Shown here: in pieces, positions 8,025 to 15,891 of the stretch
Layout of the letters: every line of letters starts with the position of its first letter
How positions within the stretch are numbered: position 1 is the stretch's first letter
DNA from: an uncultured Holophagaceae bacterium
GTDB taxonomy: Bacteria; Acidobacteriota; Holophagae; Holophagales; Holophagaceae
Reading direction: 5' to 3'
Assembly (NCBI GenBank): GCA_903868115.1
Contig: CAIPUA010000302.1
Span: 1 to 36,437, forward strand
DNA: 36,437 nucleotides
Made by a program: the position numbers and the translations under genes
Notes under the pieces: generated by a model
What the model was told of the DNA's origin: nothing
Databases searched by the model: none
The model's input: the letters and a program-made list of their open reading frames with translations, nothing else

Positions 8025-9467
8025 ATGAACCTTCACGCGCTCGTGGACTACATCAACGGATGGGTGTGGGGCATGCCCCTCGTCGTCCTCTGTCTCGGTG
8101 CGGGCGTGGTCTTCTCTGTGTGGACGCGCTTCCTGCAGGTGCGCCACATCAAGGGCATGGTGACCCAGCTCTGGAAGGGCCAGGCTTCGGACAGCGGCAT
8201 CAGCAGCTTCCAGGGCTTCGCCATGGCCCTGGGTGGGCGCATCGGAACGGGCAACATCGCGGGGGTGGCCACAGCCATCGCCATGGGCGGCCCGGGGGCG
8301 CTGTTCTGGATGTGGGTCATCGCTTTTCTGGGGGCCGGGTCGGCCTTCATCGAGGCGACCCTGGCCCAGGTGTGGAAGGAGAAGGTGGACGGGGAATACC
8401 GCGGTGGACCTTCCTATTACATCGAGCGGGGGCTGGGGATGAAGTGGTATGCCGTGCTCTTCGCCGCCGTCACCGTGATCTCCTGCGGCCTCTTGCTGCC
8501 GGGCATCCAGTCCAACAGCATCGCGGGTGCCTGCAACAGCGCGCTACACTTGCCGGTCTGGATCACGGGCCTTGCCACCACCGGCCTTCTGGCCCTCATC
8601 ATCTTCGGCGGAGTGAAACGCATCGGCCGAGTCGCTGAATTGGCCGTGCCCTTCATGGCCCTGGGCTACATGCTCATGGCCATGACCATCGTCATCATTG
8701 ATATCAAGCGGGTGCCGGAAGTCCTGCGGCTGGTCTTCAGTTCGGCCTTCGGCATGCACGCGGCCTTCGGCGGCATCGCCGGCTCCGCCATCGCCTGGGG
8801 CGTGAAGCGCGGCATCTTCAGCAACGAGGCGGGCCAGGGCACTGGCCCCCAGGCCGCCGCCGCCGCCGAGGTGGCCCATCCCGCCCAGCAGGGCCTAGTG
8901 CAGGCCTTCTCTGTGTATGTAGACACCCTGGGGGTATGCACCGCCACAGGCATCATGGTGCTGCTCACGGGTCAGTACAACGTGACGGATGGCCGGGGCG
9001 GCTTCCTGGTTTCCAACATCCCGGGGGTGGAGCACGGCCCCCTCTACACCCAGCGGGCCGTGGATACCGTGCTGCCGGGCTTCGGGCCGGCATTCGTGGC
9101 GGTGGCGCTCTTCTTCTTCGCCTTCACCACCCTGATGGCCTACGCCTACTACGCCGAGTCCAACGTGGCATTCCTGCTGCGGGGCCGCAACACCAAATGG
9201 GGTATTGCCGCTATCCGCGTGGGTCTGCTGGGCATGACTTACTTCGGCGCCGTACGCACCGCGTCCCTCATGTGGGGCATGGGTGATATCGGCGTGGGGC
9301 TCATGGCCTGGCTCAACATCGTGGCCATCCTGCTGCTGGCCCCCACGGGCATAAAGGTGCTGCGGGACTACGAACGCCAGGAGAAGGCGGGCACTCCACT
9401 CAGCTTCGACCCCTGCGAGCTGGGCATCCCCAATACCGCGTGCTGGGAACCCAAAGATCAGAGCTAG
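8025..9467 (+). CDS. Alanine/glycine:cation symporter (AGCS family)
   Basis: 480 residues with about ten membrane helices. Family signatures include ALGGRIGTGNIAGVATAIAM near the N-terminus, FWMWVIAFLGAGSAFIEATLAQ, YRGGPSYYIERGLG, and GIFSNEAGQGTGPQAAAAA in the second half. AGCS proteins take up alanine or glycine with Na+ or H+ at the inner membrane. ATG 8025 is chosen because CAGGAGAAC lies just upstream; an in-frame GTG at 7983 would add 14 residues unlike the family N-terminus. Its place downstream of the exported murein-peptide genes, in the same direction, suggests it could import alanine released from stem peptides. That link is an inference from context only. Confidence 0.92.
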   Translation: MNLHALVDYINGWVWGMPLVVLCLGAGVVFSVWTRFLQVRHIKGMVTQLWKGQASDSGISSFQGFAMALGGRIGTGNIAGVATAIAMGGPGALFWMWVIAFLGAGSAFIEATLAQVWKEKVDGEYRGGPSYYIERGLGMKWYAVLFAAVTVISCGLLLPGIQSNSIAGACNSALHLPVWITGLATTGLLALIIFGGVKRIGRVAELAVPFMALGYMLMAMTIVIIDIKRVPEVLRLVFSSAFGMHAAFGGIAGSAIAWGVKRGIFSNEAGQGTGPQAAAAAEVAHPAQQGLVQAFSVYVDTLGVCTATGIMVLLTGQYNVTDGRGGFLVSNIPGVEHGPLYTQRAVDTVLPGFGPAFVAVALFFFAFTTLMAYAYYAESNVAFLLRGRNTKWGIAAIRVGLLGMTYFGAVRTASLMWGMGDIGVGLMAWLNIVAILLLAPTGIKVLRDYERQEKAGTPLSFDPCELGIPNTACWEPKDQS

Positions 9468-9482
9468 GAGAACAAACAGGCG

Positions 9483-10214
9483 ATGATGTCCAAGGTCCAG
9501 ATCCCGAAAGGCCTGCTGGCTGCATTGGTGGCGGTTGCTGGCGCGGCAGTGCTCGGAATGGTTTTTCTCCTGGGCCGGGAATCGGGTCGTAGCGAACTGA
9601 TGAGGCACCCACAGGAATCGGGTGGCACGGGTGTCTCGGCGCTTCTTCCCTCCGCAAGCCCCGCTTTGGCTGCGGAGTCCGTCTCTCAGCCCGCGCCAGA
9701 AGCTCCAATCGTGGCACCGATCCCGGGTGCGGAGGGTACCGGGCAAGCCGAGCTGCCGCGGCCCGCTGGAGCAGGTTCATCCGTGGTGATTCCTTTGGGT
9801 ATCGCAATCCCCCAGGGCGACTCCACGCGCGCTGCGGTGGCGGCCTATTTACAGACCGTCCAAAACATCCAACCGGAAGCGAGCGGGGACCCCGAGGCCA
9901 TGGCCCAACGAGTCGTGATGGGTCTGGGAAAAGGGGACACCTCGGGCTTCGATGGCATGATCCAGCAAGCTCAAACAGCCCGAAGTCGCCTGTCGGCCAT
10001 TACGCCACCCCAACCTTGCGCCGCCTATCACAAGGAGAGTCTCGCGAGCCTGGATGCAGGCCTGGACTTGATGCACACCATGAAGAAGGCTCTTTCATCC
10101 CCCGAGTCAGGCACACAATTGCTCGACCTCGCCGACCGTGCCAATGCCTTGAAGGTCCGCTCCGAGGCGCTCCAACTCCAGGAAAAAGCGTTGAAACAAC
10201 GCTACAGCGAATAG
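9483..10214 (+). CDS. Unrecognised single-pass membrane protein with Ala/Pro-rich linker and helical C-terminal domain
   Basis: 243 residues that I do not recognise. A hydrophobic segment (about 10-30) acts as an N-terminal anchor or uncleaved signal. It is followed by a low-complexity Ala/Pro/Ser/Gly linker (about 45-105), then a predicted all-helical domain (about 115-243) with regular heptad-like spacing in its last 50 residues. The most likely topology places the helical part in the periplasm. TAGGAG precedes the ATG, and it starts 15 bases after the symporter stop codon, so it is probably cotranscribed with it. It ends before a strong hairpin. The helical part might be a partner or regulator of the symporter, but nothing in the sequence shows this. 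Confidence 0.7.
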   Translation: MMSKVQIPKGLLAALVAVAGAAVLGMVFLLGRESGRSELMRHPQESGGTGVSALLPSASPALAAESVSQPAPEAPIVAPIPGAEGTGQAELPRPAGAGSSVVIPLGIAIPQGDSTRAAVAAYLQTVQNIQPEASGDPEAMAQRVVMGLGKGDTSGFDGMIQQAQTARSRLSAITPPQPCAAYHKESLASLDAGLDLMHTMKKALSSPESGTQLLDLADRANALKVRSEALQLQEKALKQRYSE

Positions 10215-10386
10215 TGCATTATCTTCGTCCTCCCCAGCGCGGACACCGCACCGGGAGCCGTTCAGGGATGAGCAGCGCGGCGTCTGCAGCCGCCCTCGTG
10301 GCGGTCATGGCGGCAACCAGCGCCAGCAGTTGATTACAACCGGATGGCGCACATGACTTCCCCTTTCCCTTCATTTTCCAACTTCA

Positions 10387-10417
10387 ACAAAGGAGCCCGA
10401 TTCTCGCGCTCCTTTGT
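10387..10417. terminator. Bidirectional terminator hairpin between the membrane-protein gene and arcC
   Basis: A perfect 10-bp inverted repeat, ACAAAGGAGC / GCTCCTTTGT, with an 11-base loop. It lies between convergent genes, 173 bases after one stop codon and 16 bases from the other. Both flanks have only short T-rich stretches, so efficiency is uncertain. Confidence 0.65.
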
Positions 10418-10432
10418 CGTGAAAACGGCAAA

Positions 10433-11380
10433 TCAGTCCCGCACGATCCGCGTACCGACCGTCTCGTAGGGTTCCTGACCCAGGGCCTCGGGGCTGGTGA
10501 TCAGCACCTCGTGGCCCCCGGCCACGATGAAGGCGATGGCGGATTCGATCTTGGGGCCCATGGAGCCCGGAGGGAACTGCCCATCGGCCAGGTGCTGGCG
10601 GGCCTCCTCGACCGTCATCCGATCAACCCATTTCTGGGTGGGCCTTCCGAAGTCCACGGCCACCTTGGGCACGCCGGTGAGGATCACGTAAGTATCCGCC
10701 CCCAGCTGCTCGGCGAGCAGCGAGGAGAGGCGATCCTTGTCGATGACGGCCTCAACGCCCACCAGGAAGCCGCTGGCATCGCGAATCACGGGGATGCCCC
10801 CGCCGCCCCCGGCGATGACGCAGTGACCGGCCCCGAGCAGGAGCTTCACGGCCTCCAACTGGACGATCTCCAGGGGCTTGGGCGAGGGCACGACCTTGCG
10901 CCAGCCGCGGCCCGCGTCCTCCTTCATGTGCCACTTCTTCTGCTTCTGGAGCTCCACAGCGCGGAATTCGGTGTAGAAGGGCCCCACTGGCTTGGTGGGG
11001 TTCTCGAAGCCTGGATCTTCCTTGTCCACCACCACCTCGGTGAGCACCGTGGTGACCGGACACGCATGCTTGATGTAGCGCAGCCGGTTGATGAGCATCC
11101 GCTCGATGATGTAGCCCATGGAGCCCTGGGTCATGGCATCCGCGATATCGAGCGTGTAGGGCGGGATCTTATTGGCGCCCATTTCCTGCTGGATGAGGAT
11201 GTTGCCCACCTGGGGTCCGTTGCCGTGGACCACGCAGAGGCTGTAGCCCGCCTGGATGACGTTGGCGAACATCTCGGCGCATTCCCGCGCGTTCTCCAAC
11301 TGCTCCTCCTGGAGTCCCTGCTCCTTCTCCTTGAGCAGGGCGTTTCCGCCGATGGCGATCAGGGCAATTTTATTAGACAT
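10433..11380 (-). CDS. arcC: Carbamate kinase
   Basis: 315 residues, the usual length. The amino acid kinase fold is clear: ALIAIGGNALL at the N-terminus, CVVHGNGPQVGNILIQ, AMTQGSMGYIIE, a central GGGGGIPV block, IDKDRLSSLLAEQLGADTYVILTGV and FPPGSMGPKIESAIAFI. The enzyme interconverts carbamoyl phosphate plus ADP with carbamate plus ATP in the cytoplasm. It normally provides ATP during arginine, agmatine or allantoin catabolism. No arginine deiminase or ornithine carbamoyltransferase gene is adjacent, so its pathway here is unknown. It is transcribed away from glyQ, with an 8-base T tract in its leader. Confidence 0.95.
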   Translation of the reverse strand: MSNKIALIAIGGNALLKEKEQGLQEEQLENARECAEMFANVIQAGYSLCVVHGNGPQVGNILIQQEMGANKIPPYTLDIADAMTQGSMGYIIERMLINRLRYIKHACPVTTVLTEVVVDKEDPGFENPTKPVGPFYTEFRAVELQKQKKWHMKEDAGRGWRKVVPSPKPLEIVQLEAVKLLLGAGHCVIAGGGGGIPVIRDASGFLVGVEAVIDKDRLSSLLAEQLGADTYVILTGVPKVAVDFGRPTQKWVDRMTVEEARQHLADGQFPPGSMGPKIESAIAFIVAGGHEVLITSPEALGQEPYETVGTRIVRD

Positions 11381-11402
11381 GAGGTTCCCGATGAAAAAAA
11401 AT

Positions 11403-11447
11403 ATTCTATCAGTGAACTTCGGATTCGCGACAGAATCCCGATAGAAT
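11403..11447. promoter_or_regulatory. Possible back-to-back promoters for arcC and glyQ
   Basis: The 89-base gap between the divergent genes holds an inverted repeat ATTCTATC (11403-11410) / GATAGAAT (11440-11447). Read on each strand, the outward copy contains TAGAAT, a good -10 box placed 22 bases before glyQ and about 35 before arcC. I see no strong -35 box for either, so this is tentative. Confidence 0.35.
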
Positions 11448-11469
11448 CTAGGTTTTTCGCGGGTTTCCC

Positions 11470-12369
11470 ATGCATGTCCAAGAACTGATCCTCCGGCTCC
11501 AGCGCTACTGGGCCGACCGCGGCTGCCTCGTGGGCCAGCCCTACGACATCGAGAAGGGCGCGGGCACCATGAATCCGCTGACCTTCTTCGGGGCCCTGGG
11601 GCCCAAGCCCTGGAACGTGGGCTATGTGGAGCCCAGCCGCCGCCCCGGGGACGGCCGCTACGGCGAGAACCCCTTCCGCCTTTACAAACACCACCAGTTC
11701 CAAGTGATTCTCAAGCCCTCCCCCGCCAAGGTCCAGGAGATGTATATCGCCTCCCTCGAGGCTCTGGGCATCGATATGCGCAAGCACGATCTGCGTTTCG
11801 AGGAGGACAACTGGGAGAGCCCCACTCTGGGCGCCTGGGGCGTGGGTTGGCAGGTGGTGCTGGACGGCATGGAGATCAGCCAGTTCACCTACTTCCAGCA
11901 GGTGGCGGGCATCGACTGCCGCCCCGTGAGCGCCGAATTGACCTACGGCATCGAGCGCATCTGCATGTTCCTCACCGGCATCGACAATATTTTCGATCTC
12001 ACCTGGGGCGAGATAACCACCGACCAGGGAATCTTCCCCATCAAATACGGGGATGTACGCCACCGTGAGGAATTCGAGCTCAGCGCCTACAGCTTCGAGC
12101 ACGCCAACCTCGAGTTGCACTGGATGCTCTTCACCGAATACGAGAAGGAGGGCTGGCGAATGGTCAAGGACCACGGTCACTTCCTCTCCGCCTACGATCA
12201 GGCCCTCAAGATGAGTCACACCTTCAATGTGTTGGACGCCCGAGGCGCCGTAAGCACCACCGAACGCCCCGGCATCATCAAGCGGGTGCGCGATCTCGCC
12301 TGCGCCTGCGCCCGGGCCTACCTGGAGCACGAGACCACGAAAGCCGACGCCGCCCAGGAGGTGAAGTGA
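11470..12369 (+). CDS. glyQ: Glycine--tRNA ligase alpha subunit
   Basis: 299 residues, the typical length for the alpha chain of the heterotetrameric bacterial enzyme. The start [18 protein letters not shown] is characteristic. So are [67 protein letters not shown], the motif 2 region and ITYFQQVAG-like FTYFQQVAG. This subunit holds the catalytic core that makes glycyl-adenylate. The beta subunit gene follows with a one-base overlap (TGATG), so the two are translationally coupled in a fixed ratio. Confidence 0.97.
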   Translation: MHVQELILRLQRYWADRGCLVGQPYDIEKGAGTMNPLTFFGALGPKPWNVGYVEPSRRPGDGRYGENPFRLYKHHQFQVILKPSPAKVQEMYIASLEALGIDMRKHDLRFEEDNWESPTLGAWGVGWQVVLDGMEISQFTYFQQVAGIDCRPVSAELTYGIERICMFLTGIDNIFDLTWGEITTDQGIFPIKYGDVRHREEFELSAYSFEHANLELHWMLFTEYEKEGWRMVKDHGHFLSAYDQALKMSHTFNVLDARGAVSTTERPGIIKRVRDLACACARAYLEHETTKADAAQEVK

Positions 12370-14429
12370 TGGACACCCGCACCCTCCTGTTGGAACTGCA
12401 CTGCGAGGAAATCCCCGCGCGGTTCTTGAAATCGCTCTCGGGTGAATTCGCGGAGGCCTTCAAGGCCTGGGCCTTGGAGCAGAAGCTGGATCAACTGCGC
12501 ACCGAATTCTTCTACAGCCCCCGCAAACTGGCCTGGCGCGTCGAAGGCCTGCCCGTAGCCCAGGCGGACCAGATCGAAATCCAGGTTGGACCCCCGCAGC
12601 GGATGTGCGTGGACGAGAGCGGCATGCCGACCCAGACGGGCCAAAAATTCGCGGAGAAGTGGGGCATCGAGTTCAGCGCTGTGCGCTTCGAACAGCCGAC
12701 AGGCAAGAAAGAACCCTGCGCGGTCGTCACGCTCAAGAAGGAGGGAAGGCCCACGCTCCAGCTTCTGACCGAGGCCCTGCCAGGCCTGGTTTCGGGCCTC
12801 CATGTCCCAAAGGCCATGCGGTGGGGCTACAGCGAATTCGAATTCGTCCGCCCCATCCGCAACATCCTCTGCCTCTTCGGCCACGAAATCGTGCCCATCG
12901 AGATCGATGGCGTGAAGGCCGGTGCCACCACCTGGGGTCATCGCCTGTACCACCGGGATCATCCGGAAGCCATGGCGATCAAACACCCAGAAGCCTACGA
13001 GACCACGCTGGAATCTGCGGGCGTGGTTGCCGCCTTCGGCAAGCGCCGCCGCCTCATGGACGATCAACTGAAGCGGCTTGCGGCAGAAGTGGCCGGCCAA
13101 GTGGTCGAGGACGAAGAACTTCTGGACGTGTTGGCTGAGATCGTGGAATGCCCCAAAATCATTCGCGGCGAATTTCCGGTTTCCTTCCTGGATCTGCCCA
13201 AAGAAGTGCTGGTGACCAGCCTGAAGGAGCACCAAAAGTCCTTCTGCATCGAGAACGACAAGGGCGAACTGCTGCCTTGTTTCCTCACCGCTGCCAACCG
13301 CCCTGATGATCCCCAGGGCTTCGTCAAGGGTGGCAACGAGTGGGTGCTCAAAGCCCGGCTATACGACGCCCGCTTTTTCTTTGCCGAGGACCGGCGCACG
13401 CGCCTCGAGACTCGCCTGGAGAAGCTCTCCCACCTCACCTTCCACCGCGAACTGGGCAGCTATGTGGAAAAGACCGAGCGCATCACCCGCATCGCCGAGA
13501 AACTCGCCGCCGACCGGGGCCTCGATGTCGCCTTGGCCCGGGAGGCCGCGCGGCTCTGCAAGGCCGATCTCGTCACGCTGATGGTGGGTGAATTCCCGGA
13601 GCTCCAGGGCGTCATGGGAGGCGAATACCTCAGAAACGAAGGCCAGCCGCAAGATGTCTGGATGGCCGTGAAGGAGCACTACCAGCCGGTGAGCGCGGAA
13701 GGAGATATCCCAACGACCCCCATGGGTGGCGTGCTGGCCGTGGCCGACAAGCTGGACACCGTGGTCGGCTGCTTCGCCATCGGCCAGATCCCCACCGGCT
13801 CCAAGGATCCCCTGGCTCTGCGCCGTGCCGGTCAAGGCATCGTGCGGATCGCCTGGGAGCAGGGCTGGACCCTGAACCTCGCCGATCTGGTGGAAGAGGG
13901 ACTCGGCGCCGTCAAGGCCCGGGCCGTGAAGCCTGAATCGGAGTCCAGGGAAGCCCTGCTCACTTTCTTCCGGGATCGCGTGGCCTATCAGCTTGAGCAT
14001 TCCGGCTTGCCGGGGCCGGTGCGCCGCTCGGCCCTGCCGGCGGGCTGGTCCGACCTGAAGGATTTGCGGGCACGCTGCGAGGCGCTTTCTCAATTCGCCG
14101 AGGACGCCCGCTTCGCCAGCCTCGCCCAAAGCGCCAAGCGCATCGGCAACATCCTGAAGGACGAGGAACCCCGGGAGGAGTTCGATGCCGCCCTGCTCCA
14201 GCAGGACGAAGAGAAGGCCCTCGCCGCCCACCTGATCCGGCTGGAAATGGCTCCGGATCACGGGGCCCTGCTCAATTCCCTCGCCGAACTGGTCCAACCC
14301 CTGGAGGCCTTCTTCAATTCAGTCATGGTGAAGTGCGAGGATGCCGCCCTCCGCAGCGCGCGCCTGTCGCTGCTCCACCGACTCCGCAAGACTTTCCTGC
14401 GGGTGGCGGATTTCAGTCAGTGGCAGTGA
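12369..14429 (+). CDS. glyS: Glycine--tRNA ligase beta subunit
   Basis: 686 residues, normal for the beta chain, which binds tRNA-Gly. Recognisable blocks are LLLELHCEEIPARF at the start, FFYSPRKLAWRV, KAMRWG, FVRPIRNILCLFG, TWGHRLYHR, LTSLKEHQKSF-like VTSLKEHQKSF, DARFFFAEDR, LCKADLVTLMVGEFPELQGVMGGEY in segments, and the C-terminal DALR anticodon-binding region. AGGAGGTGA precedes the ATG at 12369, which overlaps the glyQ stop codon; a GTG three bases earlier is a less likely start. No terminator is evident after the stop. Confidence 0.97.
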   Translation: MDTRTLLLELHCEEIPARFLKSLSGEFAEAFKAWALEQKLDQLRTEFFYSPRKLAWRVEGLPVAQADQIEIQVGPPQRMCVDESGMPTQTGQKFAEKWGIEFSAVRFEQPTGKKEPCAVVTLKKEGRPTLQLLTEALPGLVSGLHVPKAMRWGYSEFEFVRPIRNILCLFGHEIVPIEIDGVKAGATTWGHRLYHRDHPEAMAIKHPEAYETTLESAGVVAAFGKRRRLMDDQLKRLAAEVAGQVVEDEELLDVLAEIVECPKIIRGEFPVSFLDLPKEVLVTSLKEHQKSFCIENDKGELLPCFLTAANRPDDPQGFVKGGNEWVLKARLYDARFFFAEDRRTRLETRLEKLSHLTFHRELGSYVEKTERITRIAEKLAADRGLDVALAREAARLCKADLVTLMVGEFPELQGVMGGEYLRNEGQPQDVWMAVKEHYQPVSAEGDIPTTPMGGVLAVADKLDTVVGCFAIGQIPTGSKDPLALRRAGQGIVRIAWEQGWTLNLADLVEEGLGAVKARAVKPESESREALLTFFRDRVAYQLEHSGLPGPVRRSALPAGWSDLKDLRARCEALSQFAEDARFASLAQSAKRIGNILKDEEPREEFDAALLQQDEEKALAAHLIRLEMAPDHGALLNSLAELVQPLEAFFNSVMVKCEDAALRSARLSLLHRLRKTFLRVADFSQWQ

Positions 14430-14565
14430 ACACGCCGGTCATGCCCCTGCTTCGTCCAATTCGAATAAATCCAATCCGCGTCTGTCCTTGCGTCCTGTCT
14501 ATACTTGTCTCATATCTACCAGATGGGTCACCCAGGATTCACAGCTATGCGCGAAGGAGTGTGGG

Positions 14566-15867
14566 ATGGCAACGCGAACGCTCGCAGTCATCATGGCGGG
14601 AGGAATGGGAGAGCGGCTGCGGCCCCTCACGGATGTCCGGACAAAGCCCGCTGTGCCCTTCGGCGCGATCTTTCGGATCATCGATTTCCCACTCAGCAAC
14701 TGCATCAATTCCGGCGTTCGCCAGATCCTGGTGCTCACCCAATACAAGTCCCGCTCCCTTAGTCGCCATCTCACGACCGGCTTCAATTTCCTTTCCTCGC
14801 GTCTGGATGAGTTCATCGAAGAGATTCCGGCCCAGATGCAGCTAGGCAACCAGTGGTACAAGGGCACCGCCGATGCCATCCGCCAGAACCTGGGTTTCAT
14901 TGACAGCGTCGCCGCGGATCACCTCCTCGTCCTGGCTGGGGACCATGTTTACAAGATGGACTACCGGCTCCTCCGGCAATTCCACGAGGAACGCGGCGCG
15001 GCCCTCACCGTGTCGGTTTTGCGGGTTCCCGCCTCCGTCGCAGCCGGTGAATATGGAGTGCTGGAGGTCGACGAACACGGGCGAATCGTCGGTTTCGAGG
15101 AAAAGCCCGCCCATCCCAAATGCCTTCCCGGCACCACCGATTGCATGGCCTCCATGGGCATCTACATTTTCGAGAATGGGGCGCTGCATCGGTGGCTGGA
15201 CAATGACCTCGTGGATTTCGGCAAGGATGTGATCCCGGCCATGGTGCAGGCGGGTGAAGGGGTCTACGCGTATGACTTCTCGGCGTTGAACCAGATCGAG
15301 GACTTCGTCGCCGTTTCCCGCGACGGCAAGTGGGTCAAGGAACTCAAGCTCACGGAGGATGCCGGCTACTGGCGCGATGTCGGCACGCTCGACTCTCTCT
15401 GGCAGGCCAACATCGACCTTGTGTCGGTCAAGCCCCCCTTCTCCTTATACGGCGAAAGATGGCCCTTCTTCCGAAGTCCCACCTTCTTCCCACCAGCCAA
15501 GTTCGTGCACGAGGAGGGCTCCCGGGTCGGCATGGCCTTGCGCTCCATCGTCGCGGAGGGGGTCATCGTCTCTGGAGCCACGGTCCGAACCAGTGTGCTC
15601 GGTGCAGGCACGATTGTGCATAGCCACGCCTTGGTGGAGTACTCCGTGATCTTCGGGGGCAGCCTGCGCAAGGAAAAAGTCCTGGAGACCTCCATCGGCC
15701 GGCACTGCCACGTTCGCAACGCCATCCTGGACCGGAACGTGACCCTCCGGGAAGGAACCACCATCGGCTATGACCGCGAGAAGGACCAGAGCCGGGGACT
15801 CAAGACCGTGTCCATTCCAGGCACGGACGACTATGTGGTGGCCGTGGGTCGGGGGACGGTTCTATAG
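14566..15867 (+). CDS. glgC: Glucose-1-phosphate adenylyltransferase (ADP-glucose pyrophosphorylase)
   Basis: 433 residues. The nucleotidyltransferase signature MAGGMGERLRPLTDVRTKPA, then FRIIDFPLSNCINSG, YKSRSLSRH, WYKGTADAIRQN, VLAGDHVYKMDYR, GFEEKP, YWRDVGTLDSLWQAN and a C-terminal left-handed beta-helix region identify GlgC. It makes ADP-glucose from glucose-1-phosphate and ATP, the committed step of glycogen synthesis. The start at 14566 is set by AAGGAGTG upstream and by the family N-terminus. The same frame stays open upstream into glyS, but that extension is not family-like. No other glg gene is nearby. Confidence 0.95.
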   Translation: MATRTLAVIMAGGMGERLRPLTDVRTKPAVPFGAIFRIIDFPLSNCINSGVRQILVLTQYKSRSLSRHLTTGFNFLSSRLDEFIEEIPAQMQLGNQWYKGTADAIRQNLGFIDSVAADHLLVLAGDHVYKMDYRLLRQFHEERGAALTVSVLRVPASVAAGEYGVLEVDEHGRIVGFEEKPAHPKCLPGTTDCMASMGIYIFENGALHRWLDNDLVDFGKDVIPAMVQAGEGVYAYDFSALNQIEDFVAVSRDGKWVKELKLTEDAGYWRDVGTLDSLWQANIDLVSVKPPFSLYGERWPFFRSPTFFPPAKFVHEEGSRVGMALRSIVAEGVIVSGATVRTSVLGAGTIVHSHALVEYSVIFGGSLRKEKVLETSIGRHCHVRNAILDRNVTLREGTTIGYDREKDQSRGLKTVSIPGTDDYVVAVGRGTVL

Positions 15868-15891
15868 CTCACCCTTGAAATTCAACCAGAC

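Noticed and set aside
10268-10333. Possible 21-codon Ala/Ser-rich peptide gene in the gap before arcC
   Set aside because: There is no ribosome binding site, the composition is low-complexity, and it is the tail of a shadow frame of the preceding gene.
14493-14520. TTGCGT-17-CATATC and a nearby TATACT as a glgC promoter
   Set aside because: Neither combination gives both a good -35 and a good -10 box at proper spacing.
14341-14565. Longer GlgC start inside glyS
   Set aside because: The added residues are out-of-frame glyS sequence and unlike GlgC; ATG 14566 has its own ribosome site.
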